Positions 27,201 through 38,564 are shown, counted from the first letter of the stretch. The stretch: DNA of 64,000 nucleotides from Eonycteris spelaea (GCA_003508835.1 PUFA01000022.1:9858001-9922000); one strand, 5' to 3'. Numbers and translations are program-made. The notes: generated from the letters alone by a model not told the origin.

Positions 27201-27916
27201 AATTGAGGAGGCTGGTTTTAGACCAGAAGGAAGAAGAAATTCTTTTGTCATACTCCAGGAAGTCCTGTTCGGGAAGAAAAAATGACCCTTGCATACAGGA
27301 CATTTCTTCCTATAGCTAAGCCTGAATGTAACCCTGTCAGAGACCCAGTGATAAAGGGTGTGAGGCCTGAAGATGAATCTTGCAGCACTCGTAAATGCTC
27401 CTGTTTTGTGCTAGGTAGGAGAATTTTGCTGTAAATTATAACTTGATCTAGGTGAGCCCACGCTTGAGATGAAGCAGTGAGGATACCCATAGCCTGGGAA
27501 ATGTTGCTTCGGGAAATGCAATGAGTCACTGCAGTGGAGTGGAGTGAAAATTCAACTGATCAGAGTTAGAAAACTGGATGGTGGCTGAAGTATGGCTTAC
27601 TGGGGATTTCCAGGGATACTGGAAAGGAGGCAAGTAAAAAGACTGAACGCTCTATTGTGAAGCAGGATGGGCCTCAGGCTCTATGTGTGTGCTTACATAT
27701 ACTAACATATTACAAATGTAATCTCAAAGCTGGTGAACTTTGGTTCATACTGGTTATGTTGAATATTTAAATAAATATTTTACCATCATATATAGAAATC
27801 TCCTCGTCTGTATCATCTTTCTTTGCTTTTGATAAGACCCACCTATAAATAAAGGTAAAAGCAAATGTATGTTGTTAAAAATAAGACCAGCAATTTATAG
27901 ATACAATGGATATTAG

Positions 27917-27957
<41 letters not shown>

Positions 27958-30797
27958 TACCCAACAGTCACTTCGCATTCAAAAATAAATGAATACTAAA
28001 TAAGGATGCCTATACATAATACTACGAGGCTAGAGTTAAATCAAATTTGGAATCTGCGATTTACCAGCTGTAAGACACAGGTAAGATACACTTAGCCTGC
28101 TTCCTCACCTATGAAATGAGATAAAGACAGTACTTACCTGCCTACTTAGAACAGTGTGTGGCATATAATAATAATAATTTTTATTGTTTTACCATTACTT
28201 AGAATGGAACAATAACTTGAATTTGTCATGTGAAATTAGATTATTAATACCTGTCCTAAGGGATAAAGAACTGTTACAAATTTTCACTTTATAGTCGTAA
28301 TTCATTCTTTACCACAAATGAATAACTATTCAAATTAATCATTTCTATCAATAACAAAAATGTGTTAAGGTACTGGTTTACACTGTTAAAGCACTCTAAC
28401 CTTTTTTTATAGTTCCATAGTAGAGGCAATTTTCATAAGCAACAACCAGTAACTTCAAAAAAGCTAATCAAATCAAGGAAAATATTCTCTTGAATGAATA
28501 CTCACCCAGCCAACCTTCCACTATCAAAAGTTTCGGTAAAATATACTTCTCCTACAGGTTGAGGTGTCTTGTATTTGATCTAGAAAACAATTTTTAAAAG
28601 ACTTAAGTTATTCATCCTTACAAATATTTTAATTAAATAACCTCACTATTGAAAAACTGAGTATGTAACGAACGTGTAGGTAATATAAAGTAACATGGTC
28701 TCTGACCTCCAAACTTTATATCCTAGTGGTGATAAGACACAAGAATGTGAGAAATAAGATGATGGAAAAATACGTGCAAACAGAGCATGCACTGATTCTT
28801 TCAAACACGGAGGGATGGGAAGAATTAGAGAAGGTCTCACGAGACAGCTGACACGGCCTTAAAAGGATTCTAACAGGTGACAATATTTGGGGATAAAAAT
28901 CATTAGAAGCAAAAGAAATAGCATGATCAAAAATATATAAAAGGAGAAACTGGGTAAGCATGTAGGCTAGTTTAAAATGAACTCTTAAATGTCACTTTTA
29001 TGTGACTAGAGGATTATAATAACATTTTAAGAGACTAGGAATCCAGAGAAGAAAAATGCCCAGGAAAGAAAGCACCGCAAAACAGTTATCAGCAGAGGAT
29101 TGTTTCAAGCGCCATGTCAGTGTTAGCTGCTTTGATGATGGTGCTGGTGGTGACACAGTGGCCCTTTTATTCCTCTTCAGATCATTTATTGACAAATTAT
29201 CAAAAAATAACTTGAATTGATAACTGATTAAATTTTGCCTAAAGTAATAGGTCAATCTGGGTCCGTTCCGAATCAGCCTTTGGGATTTTATTTGTATAAC
29301 TGATTATGAGATTTCTTCTCTCAGCCTTTAGAGAAATGATGCAGAAATTCTTTTTCGATTTTTACTATCCCTACTTTGCCCAGATAGTACATTTTCTGTC
29401 TGTTAAAGGGAGGAAAAATTAGTAATTAAACAAAATCTCACTAGATTCTGTCATCAAAATTGTCCATCTTCCATGAAGTATACTGAACTGCAACTTTCCT
29501 GTTCACTTTGGGGGACTGGAGGAATGGAAAATGGGCAGCAGCATGACGAGGGGCTCCGTCTTCTGCCAGGCCACCCTCGACATCACCAGCAGCTTGCCCT
29601 CCACTCGTTCTTCACTTGTACCTTAGCATACCTAGATTGCTCATTCTATCAAAGTGGAAGGGTGAAAATGAAAACTGGTCTTTCCTATGTCTTATCATCT
29701 TTTCAAATCCTCACCAAGTAAAGAGTGGTGGGTGTCTGCCAATGCGTTTGAAGTATTAACCTGCAAAGACCCTTGTCCTAGCTGTATCTAAAACTCAGTC
29801 ATTAGCATTTTGATTACTTGACTTTTTGTGGTTCATAGAACTAGGTTTTAAAAGAATGTGCTGTGGAGCTTAGAAATTAACAGGAGAATGAATATTCGCC
29901 TTAAACAGCTGAACAACACTTGAATTTGCAAAGAAACTCTGAAAGGAAGTGAGGCAAAAAAGTCTAAAACAACAAAACATTATTCTCATGGGCCCTTTAG
30001 GTGGTCGCTGCTACAATTGAGGCTTTCTCGCCATCAAAAACATTTCTGAAAAAATTCTGATTGTCCAAATATTAGATATGAATTGTCTTCAATGCTAAAG
30101 CTCTCATGGATTGTCAAGATGCACAAAACTCCCGTAAGTTTTTCAGACTCGTGTTAGCCACCACCTCACAACACACCTTAACAACGTGGAGAAACACAGC
30201 TGGCTTTGCTAACCTACCCCATCATCACTCCCCTTTCTAATTCTTCTCCTACTTAGCATTTTCTTTCCTCGGAGAAATAAAGAAAAGCTCCTTTACTTTA
30301 CTTTTGAGAGAACTGCAAATTATGTTACCTTTTCTTTTCTCTGAGGAGAGCTGGCCGGATCAGAAATAAGACTGAAAACCTTTCTCTAAGCTGGAAGTAC
30401 TTAGTCCTTTTTAACCAGCGATGAACTATTTTGATAGTAAAAACTTCCCTCATATTTATTTGGTAATAAAACATGCTCAGTGCCATGCACACATTTCTGT
30501 AGTCTACAGGCATTCTAAAACACAGAGCAACAAATAATTGGGAAATGCTTTTCTATTTATTTATCAAATGAAGACTATTGGGACTAAAATCTTAAGAGAT
30601 TAGTCACGGCCATGTAGCATGTCAATGAACAACTTACACCTCAATATCCTCACCTCTGAGGAGAGCTCAACTTCATTAATATCAATATCTTCTGAATTTT
30701 CATTGAAGTCTTCCATCTCAACACCATCATCCATAAATTCTCCATTAACTGAGATGAACAGAAGACCCAAACATAGCCCAAAGCCTTGGAAATACAT
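9129..30797 (-). CDS. CLGN: Calmegin gene (CLGN), frame broken twice: candidate pseudogene
   Basis: Calmegin is the testis-specific paralogue of calnexin. It is a calcium-binding ER membrane lectin that holds monoglucosylated glycoproteins such as fertilin subunits in spermatids, and mouse knockouts are male-infertile. Fourteen coding exons are visible, transcribed right to left: 30797-30654, 28579-28506, 27842-27784, 26498-26357, 22999-22918, 21544-21341, 18348-18159, 15143-15030, 14905-14755, 13508-13294, 12518-12393, 12182-12023, 11050-10950 and 9209-9129. In order they carry a signal peptide, the lectin domain with its cysteine pair (DCGG and DKCGED), the proline-rich P domain, one membrane segment and an acidic cytosolic tail ending RKRRVRKE. 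All acceptors and donors are AG and GT and phases chain correctly. Exon 21544-21341 carries 11 extra bases and exon 13508-13294 lacks one. Without those changes the total is 1833 nt, exactly 610 codons plus stop as in human. With them, translation stops after about residue 235. Identity is near certain; whether the gene is dead or mis-assembled is not settled. Confidence 0.96.
10950..11050 (-). CDS. CLGN: CLGN exon: acidic tail
   Basis: 101 nt, acceptor GCAG and donor GTAAGC. Encodes [20 protein letters not shown] and [11 protein letters not shown]. Ends in phase 0. Confidence 0.94.
12023..12182 (-). CDS. CLGN: CLGN exon: cytosolic acidic tail
   Basis: 160 nt, acceptor CACAG and donor GTAAGA. 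Encodes [20 protein letters not shown] followed by a Glu/Lys-rich tail ending DGEVLEK. YKKTD is shared with calnexin. Confidence 0.95.
12393..12518 (-). CDS. CLGN: CLGN exon: transmembrane segment
   Basis: 126 nt in phase 0 both ends. Encodes [15 protein letters not shown], then the membrane helix [20 protein letters not shown] and the stop-transfer CWPRRVK. Intact. Confidence 0.96.
13294..13508 (-). CDS. CLGN: CLGN exon: end of P domain and lectin C-terminal strands, 1-nt deletion
   Basis: Acceptor CCAG and donor GTATGG. Encodes [20 protein letters not shown], then [18 protein letters not shown] and NFIICS. The next codons should read [13 protein letters not shown], and they do, but one base out: TCG is followed by AAAAGG instead of GAAAAGG (near 13364-13365). 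The exon is 215 nt where 216 fit. In the shifted frame TAG at 13355-13353 follows three codons later. Confidence 0.94.
14034..14092. repeat. (TACATA)n and (AC)n microsatellite
   Basis: Runs of ACATAT followed by ACACACGC and ACAC units in a CLGN intron. Confidence 0.8.
14755..14905 (-). CDS. CLGN: CLGN exon: P-domain type-2 repeats
   Basis: 151 nt, acceptor TAAG and donor GTAATG. Encodes [11 protein letters not shown], then [17 protein letters not shown] and [13 protein letters not shown], the second repeat type that forms the returning strand of the P-domain arm. Confidence 0.97.
15030..15143 (-). CDS. CLGN: CLGN exon: P-domain type-1 repeats
   Basis: 114 nt, acceptor TAG and donor GTAAAC. 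Encodes [19 protein letters not shown], then [19 protein letters not shown], two calnexin-type proline-rich repeats. Intact. Confidence 0.97.
15230..15710. repeat. Old LINE-like interspersed repeat
   Basis: The run around 15560-15660 (TTTATTTAACCTACTCTTGA, then AATAATGCTATAATGAATAT) matches a common mammalian repeat segment that I believe is an old L1. Family and orientation are not assigned. Confidence 0.4.
15950..16440 (+). repeat. LINE-1 3' end
   Basis: Reads like the end of L1 ORF2 and its 3'UTR (ATGGAATATTACTCAGCCAT, then ACATGGATGGGCCTAGAGG, then AAATGTCTACCCAATGTACT). The closing segment resembles laurasiatherian L1 tails rather than primate or rodent ones, which is an inference from memory. 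Confidence 0.8.
16441..17260 (+). repeat. Older LINE-1 fragments
   Basis: A segment near 16850-17090 reads like another L1 3' region, and 17100-17250 resembles L1 ORF2 (CATCTCAGCAGATGCACAAA). The boundaries between pieces are uncertain. Confidence 0.5.
18159..18348 (-). CDS. CLGN: CLGN exon: end of lectin domain and start of P domain
   Basis: 190 nt, acceptor TTTAG and donor GTAAGC. Encodes [14 protein letters not shown], then P-domain type-1 repeats ([19 protein letters not shown], then PSAVKPEDW). Open in the calmegin frame. Confidence 0.97.
19850..20000 (+). repeat. MIR SINE fragment
   Basis: Shows the MIR layout: GTTTAAGAGTCAGACTTGA, then a degenerate core, then CAGCGCCCAGCATGGTGCCT. 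Confidence 0.5.
21029..21125 (-). pseudogene. 5S rRNA pseudogene with internal deletion
   Basis: The reverse complement reads through almost the whole 5S rRNA: GTCTACAGCC, then TGATCTCGTCTGATCTCGGA, then AGCAGGGTCAGGCCTG and TTAGTACTTGG. About 22 bases near the 5' end, between the first ten nucleotides and GATCTCG, are missing, so it is 97 long against about 119. Several substitutions are present. It sits in a CLGN intron about 200 bases from the lesion-bearing exon. An old retrocopy, not a functional gene. Confidence 0.93.
21165..21335 (+). repeat. LINE-2 3' end with (TGAA)n tail
   Basis: AAGCTCCTTAAGGGTAGGAT and the closing CAAATATTTTTGAATGAATG are the standard L2 terminus, here extended to six TGAA units. 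It abuts the CLGN exon at 21341. Confidence 0.7.
21341..21544 (-). CDS. CLGN: CLGN exon: lectin domain, carries an 11-nt frameshifting insertion
   Basis: Encodes [20 protein letters not shown] through DVDLKK in the correct frame. The expected continuation is the conserved stretch read in calnexin as YFTDKKTHLYTL. That coding sequence is present (ACA GAC AGG AAG ACT CAT), but 11 extra bases precede it, at about 21378-21388 in a T-rich tract. The exon is 204 nt where 193 keep the frame. Translation runs on as [16 protein letters not shown] and meets TGA as the first codon of the next exon (18348-18346). Splice sites are intact. Confidence 0.93.
22024..22260 (+). repeat. MIR SINE
   Basis: Near full-length: CACTGGTTAAGAGCATGGGA (tRNA-like head), GCTATGTGGCCCTGGGCAAA (core) and TTAACCTCTCTGTAG. 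Confidence 0.88.
22918..22999 (-). CDS. CLGN: CLGN exon: lectin domain, first cysteine
   Basis: 82 nt, acceptor TTTAG and donor GTATGA. Encodes [19 protein letters not shown] and ADTDDLNL. The Cys in DCGG corresponds to one half of the calnexin lectin-domain disulfide. Confidence 0.96.
24115..24335 (+). repeat. MIR SINE, degenerate
   Basis: AGGACTGTGGAGTCAGAACG opens like MIR and CACAGCAATGGGCACATAAA resembles its end; the core is weak. Confidence 0.5.
26357..26498 (-). CDS. CLGN: CLGN exon: lectin domain core
   Basis: 142 nt, acceptor TTTAG and donor GTAAGT. Encodes [19 protein letters not shown], then [18 protein letters not shown] and FADKPLIV, the conserved calnexin-family core. Open throughout. 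Confidence 0.97.
27784..27842 (-). CDS. CLGN: CLGN exon: lectin domain
   Basis: 59 nt between acceptor TAG and donor GTAAAA. Encodes [19 protein letters not shown]. Phase 2 in, phase 2 out. Confidence 0.95.
27919..27953. repeat. (AC)n microsatellite
   Basis: Uninterrupted AC dinucleotides over about 35 bases in a CLGN intron, about 75 bases upstream (in transcription) of the exon at 27842. Confidence 0.97.
28035..28175 (+). repeat. MIR SINE fragment
   Basis: ATTTACCAGCTGTAAGACAC and TAGAACAGTGTGTGGCATAT match the MIR core and end. Confidence 0.65.
28506..28579 (-). CDS. CLGN: CLGN exon: start of lectin domain
   Basis: Acceptor CTAG before 28579 and donor GTGAGT. Encodes [19 protein letters not shown] and SGRLAG, the first strand of the legume-lectin-like fold. 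74 nt, ends in phase 2. Confidence 0.95.
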
Positions 30798-30806
30798 ATT
30801 GATTAT
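30654..30806 (-). CDS. CLGN: CLGN exon with start codon and signal peptide
   Basis: Acceptor CAG just right of 30806; ATG at 30797-30795. Encodes [20 protein letters not shown], a signal peptide of about 20 residues, then an acidic stretch ([11 protein letters not shown]). Ends in phase 0 at SSE with donor GTGAGG (GT at 30653-30652). Confidence 0.96.
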
Positions 30807-31784
30807 CTGTGAATTAAAAGTTATCAATGAAAATAAAACAAACTTGTGAAAAATATGTGTAAGTTTACTTAAAAAGAAATAATGTCTCCTTAATACCTCT
30901 TTTATTCCATGATGGCTTCTAAAACGAATCGTTAAGAAAATTACGTAAACTATTATTTGAACAAGTGAAAATACAAACTTGAAATCTCAGAGCACAGATT
31001 GTAGAGCTACAGGCCTGCCTCTGAAAACAGACAGCAATGGCACAAAACCAAAACATATAGAGAATAGTGATAACCAAAGTGAACCTCGTTAAAGGGGGAA
31101 AAAAGGACAATTCCTAAACTTTTGCTTAAATTTCTTTTATTATAATATGGCTTAAGTGCATACAAACATATAATAGGAAATTTTGTAATCATAAAACCAA
31201 AATACACTTTTATATAAACACCAAAAAAACTAAAGAAAAAGAATTTTATCATAATTTAATGCGATAGCCTTTGGCTGGAAACAAATCACAGCTTAAAACC
31301 CAAACAAATATGGGGCTTACTGCAACCAGGCTGATTGCTATGGATAATCTTTTGCATTTATCATTCCTTTAACACCGTAACTACTCAATTATCTACCCTT
31401 TGCTCTATTCGAATACTGAGAAACTTCTACACCTACAGAATTGAGAGAGGCCAAATATAATTCGGCTGACTCTTGGCAGAAATGCATGATTTATATAATT
31501 ATGTTCTTTATTCTCATTAGAATGTTGAAAACTTATGATCTGTTTATTGGTACCGATGGAATTTTAAACACCAGGTAAATGTGGACCCAAAACAGTGTGA
31601 CAGCCTTTGGTTAGAGTGTGGTCAGATGATCCAGAGTATCATCTGTGGTCTGGATCCAGGCGACCCAGACCATAGTTCTATTTCTATTTTTTTTTCAAAG
31701 TTACCATCAATACAAAATTAAAAAAGTAAATTCTTAGTGAGAATTCTTAAATCCTCCAGAATTGGCCTAACGGGGTCTGCTTAA

Positions 31785-32470
31785 GAAACAGAACTATGAG
31801 ACAGCATTCTACACCCACCAGAATGGCTATAATCAAAAAGAGACAATAAAAAATGTTAAAAAGATATGAAGAAACTGGAACCTTCATACACTGGTGCTGG
31901 GAACGTAAAACAATGCAATGACGCTGGAAAACAGTGTGGCGGTTCTTCACAGTGTTACCATGAGACATGGCAATTCCACTAGTAGGTGTCTACTCAAAAA
32001 AATAAATAAATAAATGAAAACAGATGTCCACTCCACACAAAAACCTGAATACAAAAGTTTAAAGAAACATTTTTTCTCAATAGGCCAATTGTCCATCAGC
32101 TGATGAATGGGCAAGATGTGGAGTCTCCACACAATGGACTATTACTTCGCAATAAAACAGAATGGACTGATATACTACAAGCCAGATGTATCTCAAAAAC
32201 GTGATGCTGAGTGAAGCCAGTAATAAAAGATCACATATTGTATGATCTCATTTAAAGAAATAGGCAAATCCACAGAAATGGAAAATAGACTGGTAATTGC
32301 CTAGGGAAAAGAGTGGTAAGGACTAATGTATATATAAGGTTTTTTGGGGTGAGGATGATGAAAATGTTCTAAAAGTGGAATATGGTAAAGGCTGCATAAA
32401 TGTAAGTATATTAAAATCCACCGACTGAGGTGAACGTGAAGGTGTGCTAGTAATTTTTCTAAAAAAGAAA
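31785..32470 (+). repeat. LINE-1 3' region
   Basis: L1 end of ORF2 and 3'UTR: AGAAACTGGAACCTTCATAC, CAATTGTCCATCAGCTGATG, GTATGATCTCATTTAAAGAA. Lies between the CLGN start-codon exon and its CpG island. Confidence 0.8.
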
Positions 32471-33244
32471 AATCAGATGATAAAGAGGTTGTTTCCCATC
32501 ATTTAGCTCAACTGATCAGAATCCTTTTTAATGAGGTCAAAACTTCATGTGGAAGCGTGGGCCAGCTAGCCTTGGTTTCTTCTAAAGGTCACTGGCTACA
32601 ACTCTAAAGTTGAAAACATAAAAATGCATGTCTTTTTTTTTTTTAAATCAATACCAATCTACCATAACATGAACATTCTATACTTAAAAGTATGTTAATA
32701 CCATCATCTTTACGGGTAAAACAACACAAAAACTTATGCGTGCTGTCACTTGTCAGAAGAGTTTGAGCTCTCTGAATCGTAAAGAGGTGTGACAGGGACA
32801 GGAAGTAAACGAAAGAGCAATCTGACTCAATGACAATAGTTAGGTTTATTTTTAAAAGTTTCACTTACAAGCACAGGAATAAATACATTTGAAAATTGCT
32901 TATTAATTGTTAATAACCATAGAAGCTTAATTGTTCTAAATATTTAAGAGCCTTGCATAATGTAGGAAAAGGTGTTTTTGCTTGACTGTAAATAACATTT
33001 GAGTAAAACAGAAATGCATAAAATAATAACAGTAATAATGTTAATATAACTTTAGACCCACATCTGCAAAATGAACATACACTTTATTTTCTTAATAATT
33101 AAGTTGTTTTAAAAAAAAAAAATGTCCTTAGTGCTTTGTTTGAGGTCTGATGCACTGGGCTGCCAGGGAGAGTGAAGGGAGCCCAAAAGGCAGTGTGCTT
33201 CTGGAACCCTACTCTACGTAAACAATCTTTGCAGCCCAGGAAAT

Positions 33245-33390
33245 GAGTAGGATAGGTATGATTTCTTCCGATCGACAAACTGAAGTCAGAAAGATTTTAA
33301 AAACCTGGTCAAATTCACATGACTAGAAATGTGAAACAAGATTAGAATCCAGAAACTTTACATAATTACACCATGCCACCTCTTGTTTTA
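33245..33390 (-). repeat. MIR SINE fragment
   Basis: Reverse-oriented MIR: a degenerate core (AACTGAAGTCAGAAAG) followed by AGAATCCAGAAACTTTACAT and a closing CCATGCCACC. Confidence 0.55.
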
Positions 33391-33469
33391 ATCTTACCCC
33401 ACTGTATTATATGCTTACTGAGAAAGCAGTGGAAAGAAATCATAAAGATGCTAACAGATAGTTTCTTTA

Positions 33470-34960
33470 TTCATAGTTTGTTGAGTGTTTCTGTTATCAT
33501 CAACGGTGCTGAGTCTTGTCCAATGCTGTTTCTGTATCAACGGAGATAACCATGTGGGGGTTTTTGCCTCTATTCTGGTAATGTGGTGTATGATACTGGT
33601 TGATTTTCATATGTTGAACTATCCTTGCATTCCAGGACTAAATCACTTGACCACAGTGTATAACCCTTTCAATTGCTAAAGATTTTTGTATTACTAGTCT
33701 TCAGGGATATTAGTCTATAGTTTTCTTGTAGTTTCTTCATCTGGCTTTGGTATCGGGGTATTGCTGCCCTCATATGAGTTTGAACATTTTACGTCCTCTT
33801 CAATTTTCTGGAAGATTTTGAGGAAGACTGATATTAACTTTTTTTTTCAATGTTTGGTAGAATTCAACAGGGAAGCCACCTGCTCCTGGGCTTTTGTTGG
33901 GTTTTTGGTTACTTATTCACTCTCCTTATTAGTTATAAGTCTGTTCAGATTTTCTATTTCATCATGATTTAGTTTTAATCTGTCCACTTCATCTAGATTA
34001 CCCAGTTTGTTGGCATATAATTGTTCATAATATTCTCTTATAATCCCTTTTATATCCATAGAATCTGGTGCAATTTACTCTCATTTCTAATTTTAGTTGA
34101 GTCTTCCTTTTTTTCTTATTCGATCTAGCTGAAGGCTAGTCAATTTTGTTGATCTTTTCAAAGAATCACCTCTTGGTTTTACTGATTTTCTGTTTACCTA
34201 TGCTCTATTCCATTTATTTCTCATCTAATGTCTATTATTTCCTTCTTTCTGCTAGCTCTGGTTTTTCTAGTCCCTTAAGGTGTAACTTTAGGTCATTAAT
34301 TTGAGATCTTTCTTTTTTATTTTAACTATCTAGAGCTATTCATTTCCCTCTTAGCACTGCTTTCACTGTATAAGTTTTGGTATGTTGTGTTTTTGTTTTC
34401 ATTTATCTCGATACTTGTTTATTTCCTTGTGATTTCTTCTTTGACGTTTTTGTTAAGAACATGTTGTTTAATTTCCACATATTTGAGGATTTCCTGTTTT
34501 CCTTCTCCTAGTGATTTCTACTTTCATTAGACTGTAGGTTGAAATAATGCTTTGTATGATTTGATTTTTTAAATTTATTAAAATGTGTTTTGTCGGCTAA
34601 CATATGGTCTATCCTAGATAATATTTCATGTGCACTTCAGAAAACATGTATCTGTAACAACAGTCATCAGGGACATTGGTGTGGAGTTTTCTTGTGCTTT
34701 GTCTGGCTTTGGTATCCGGGTGATGCTGCATTCATAGAATGAATCTAGAAGTATTCCCTTCTCCTCAATTTTTTGGAAGAGTCTGAGAAAGACTGGTATT
34801 AATATTTCTTTTAATTAATTGGTATTCATTTTTCTTTCTTCTCTTGTTAGGTGGAGTGTGCTATATATGCCTATTATGTCTAAATGGTCTATAATATTGT
34901 TCAAGTCCTCTATTTCTGTATTGATCTATACTATGGTAGTCCTAAGTTATACGGTTGCAG
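33470..34960 (-). repeat. Two LINE-1 ORF2 fragments, reverse orientation
   Basis: 33470-34640 is antisense L1 ORF2 (CCTTGCATTCCAGGACTAAA). The same piece of L1 recurs: TCTGGCTTTGGTATCGGGGT near 33740 and TCTGGCTTTGGTATCCGGGT near 34703. Two separate, diverged L1 copies therefore lie side by side. No intact L1 frame remains. Confidence 0.8.
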
Positions 34961-37499
34961 TGCACCAAGAATTTGTTTATATGGTATAAGGTAAAACATT
35001 TAATGATGATGCTACCACCTTCCCTCCTCATAAATACATAAAAGATAGCAAGCTCATGGTTCTATACTTCTTGTGTGTTCCTCCACACAGGCTGTTGAAA
35101 TCACCAAATATCTTTTGTGCCTTCATGAGGAAGAAGGGAGGCACTTGGAGAAGTCCATTCATTTGCGTTTATCTTTGATCTCATGTATGTTCTCTGCACT
35201 GCTTCTGGGCTGATTCAATGACAAACTGAAGTATAAGTAGTTTTAGTCAAGTATGAGATACCATTCTCCCTAATCTTTGAAACCAACACCATGCAGCCTG
35301 TTCTATCTCAAAAAATTTTACTAACATCATCTAAAAGCCCTAGTGAATCCCACTGCCAGCCTCAAATCATAAATTATAAAGTGTAGTTCATTTACGGGTA
35401 TTGAAGAAATGCTCAATCCCACTTCAAAGGTAGCTAGAGCACATACAAAGTAAAACAAGCACAGGATACTGAATATTTGCTGTAAAGTGTGAGCGACTGC
35501 TAGCTGATCACCAAGCTACTTTTTTTCCCCAGTACATAACTAGACTATACTTGCCTTGGAGTTGGATGATCCCCAGGAAAGCCAGTGATGCAGTTATAGC
35601 CTGAGTATGAAGGCCTGAGAGCCAGGAGAGCCAATGATAAATTCCAGCCTGAATGCCAGCAGGCTCAAGATGAGTCAACATTTCAGTTCAAGTCCAAAGA
35701 AAGGAAGAGACTGAAGTCTAAGCTCAATAGGCAGGCAGGAGGAGTTCTGTCTTCCCATTGGAGGTTCAGCCTTTTTGTTCTATTCAGGCCTTCAACTGAA
35801 GGACAAGGCTCACCCACTTTGGGGAGGACAATCTGCTTTACTCAGTCTACCACTCAAATGTTAATCTCATCCAAAACATCCTCACCGACACACCTAGAAT
35901 AATGCTTGGCCAAATATCTGGACACTCTGTGGTTCGGTCACCACATACGATTAACCATCACAGCTTTAAAGCCCCTGGAACACCAGCAAGCAGAAATTGT
36001 GTTACGCCTCTGAGCCTTTTTGTCCTATTTGAGCAGTGCCTTCATTAAGTATACTGTTAATTACACCGGGTATCTTTTTCTAAATCAGAATATCTAGAAA
36101 CAATGAAAATACCTCAAGAAATACAGCAAAACATAAGAAAATGACCATAACATCAGAAATAAAAATCTAAAATACAATTTTCTGGCAGTTTAGGCAACAA
36201 AAGTGCCACAAAGCATTCCAAGGAGCCTGAATCTAATCCAACAAATGAAACTACTGAAGGTTTGAGATTAGTGAAATGATCAGAACTGAAATTCTAAAGA
36301 ATGAACTAAATTTGCACTGGGTTTTAAAGCCATAGCTATACACTAAAGTTAAAATTGACTAAATGGCATTGTTTTCAAAATAATGTTTATGGAAACATTA
36401 TAATGACACATTTATTTATTTAGAATTTATACTATCTCTACATAGTTCCAAAATAATAGCTTGGGTAACCTGCAAAACACAGAACAGGCATAAATACAAG
36501 CTCACTGGAATCCTCTATCACTTCTGTATTTACAGTGTCCCAAAGAGCTAGTGCATGAAATATAGGAACAAATATATGTTTATAGGATAAATGAATGAAT
36601 GAATAAATGACAGAAAAAAAAGGTTACCAGAAGGAAATAGATGTTATTAAGCAACCAACTAGGAGGAATTTCTTATAGCAACATGGCACCAATGAATTTA
36701 GCAAAAGGGTTTCTAGGCAATTGGGGGTAAACTGGAAATAAAATGGAGTGCTCACTATCTATAAGTTTACAAGCTCTATGGAGGGAAAAATCCTTTTCTA
36801 GAACTTAACTCCTAGAAAAATTTATGGACAGAATCCTGACATAACAGATGTCTTTACCTATGAATTTATCAGAGAGAAATAGTTACATCAATGCTTATAA
36901 AATTGGTCCGCTAAAGTTTGTCAGAACATCAGAACATTGTTAAAACTTAAGACAGTGAAAGCATTTCCAAAGAAAAAAAAAAACATCATAGTCTAGAAAG
37001 TTTGCAGTTTTATGATCTAATTTATGTGGGGAAATTAATCATATTTTTAAATTCTACTCTACATCTGTGAAAACCTCCAATTATGAGTTATTTCAGAATC
37101 TTGCTACAGACATGCTGTATTTGAACAACTCAACTAATAATTTGCTTTACTAAAGATAGTAAACAGAAGTTTTGTTATCACATCACAAAAACAAGTGGAC
37201 ACATTTTCACCAATATTATTAGAGGGTATTCTTGGAATTATCTGGCTATGTAGCACACAGAAAATTCATTTTGAAGAATCATAAATGAGGTGGAGAGGAA
37301 AATAATAGTGATGTAACAGCCAGACAGCCTTCTTGCAAAGAAGCTGTAAGATCGATTTGAAATGCAGCTGTTTGCTCACAGAAGAAACTAGCATGCTTCA
37401 GAATGAGCTGCATCAGGGATTTCTTCATTGCGTGATGGCTAATGTTTCCAGAAGTGCAGGGGAGGCTAGCCAGCAGATAATAAATAAAATTCATCATTC

Positions 37500-37870
37500 T
37501 TTAATTCATTTAACAAATATTGATGACTGTCAATTATGCGGCAGGCATTACGTCAGACACTGAATTTACAGTAATTAGCAAAACATACTTGACCCCTGAT
37601 CTCAAAGAGCCTAGAGTCTAGGGTGGAAGCAGAGGTGTGTAACAAATAACCCAGGTATAACATAGAAACTATAAAAGCTGACAGAGAGGCAAAGAAGTCG
37701 TAAGAGCTGGTGATGGGGGAATTGAATTTACATGGTAGCCGAAGGGTTAGAGAAAGCCGCCTTGAGAAAGTTACATTTAAAGTGATATGAAAAGTGTAGA
37801 AACAACAGATTTCCTTAGGTCAAGGACAAAGGAAGCAGCGTGTGATGAAGGGGAAGAGTGAAGGGTAACA
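37500..37870 (+). repeat. Old interspersed repeat, family not assigned
   Basis: TTAATTCATTTAACAAATAT, then a stretch with GAGAAAGTTACATTTAAAGT, follow a common mammalian repeat of the type 'increase in class size ... cargo of GAGCCATG'. I cannot name the family safely. Related text appears near 51750 and 62750. Confidence 0.4.
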
Positions 37871-37924
37871 GTGCTGTTTTGAGTACTTGTGATTCAAGCA
37901 TATTAATTCCAATCTTTACGGAAC

Positions 37925-38075
37925 TGTGGCAGAGATACTGGTATCCCATTATGTATAAGAAACGTCAAGCTCAGGGGGACAAGTAACTTACCCAAGAACA
38001 CAGAATGCTATCAAATAGAAGAGGCAAGACTCAAAGTCTTACTTCAAGCTCGCCATTCCTTTCATGAAGAGTCTA
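37925..38075 (-). repeat. MIR SINE fragment
   Basis: Reverse-oriented MIR core: GGACAAGTAACTTACCCAAG and AGAGGCAAGACTCAAAGTCT. Confidence 0.5.
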
Positions 38076-38564
38076 ATGTTAGGTTTATTAATTTAATCTT
38101 GACTACATGGCATTAGAGTTCTAGGCTTATAAAATATAATACGAGGTTAACTATTTTATTATGTTCTATGCCTTGGACATACATTCCAATTTCTGTTTTA
38201 TATTTAAGATCCACATTTTTCAAATATATATTCAAATTATATTTTATGTACATATATTTAGCTAAATGGGCTTTAAAATCTTCCCAACAAACATTTTTAA
38301 AGCAGCCTGAGGCTATATAAAAATACAAGAACAACTTCATAGTAATACTTTACCTTTCTATGACACTTTAAAATTTTATAGCTTTCACACAAATTTCAGG
38401 ATATTTAAGAAGATACTTGTATTTCTTATTAACAGTCTCAAGGATAAACAGTAAGGCTTGCTATGAAGTATAATTATCATATGCTAAATAATATGTTTTT
38501 GGGTATCTCCTTTCCTTAACAAAAGCTTCTAGAAAGAACGTCATTAAGCATAAATACTTCTAAC

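Noticed and set aside
27919..27953. Regularly spaced short repeats suggesting a repeat array
   Set aside because: A plain AC microsatellite in a mammalian intron. No spacer-repeat structure as in CRISPR occurs anywhere in the window.
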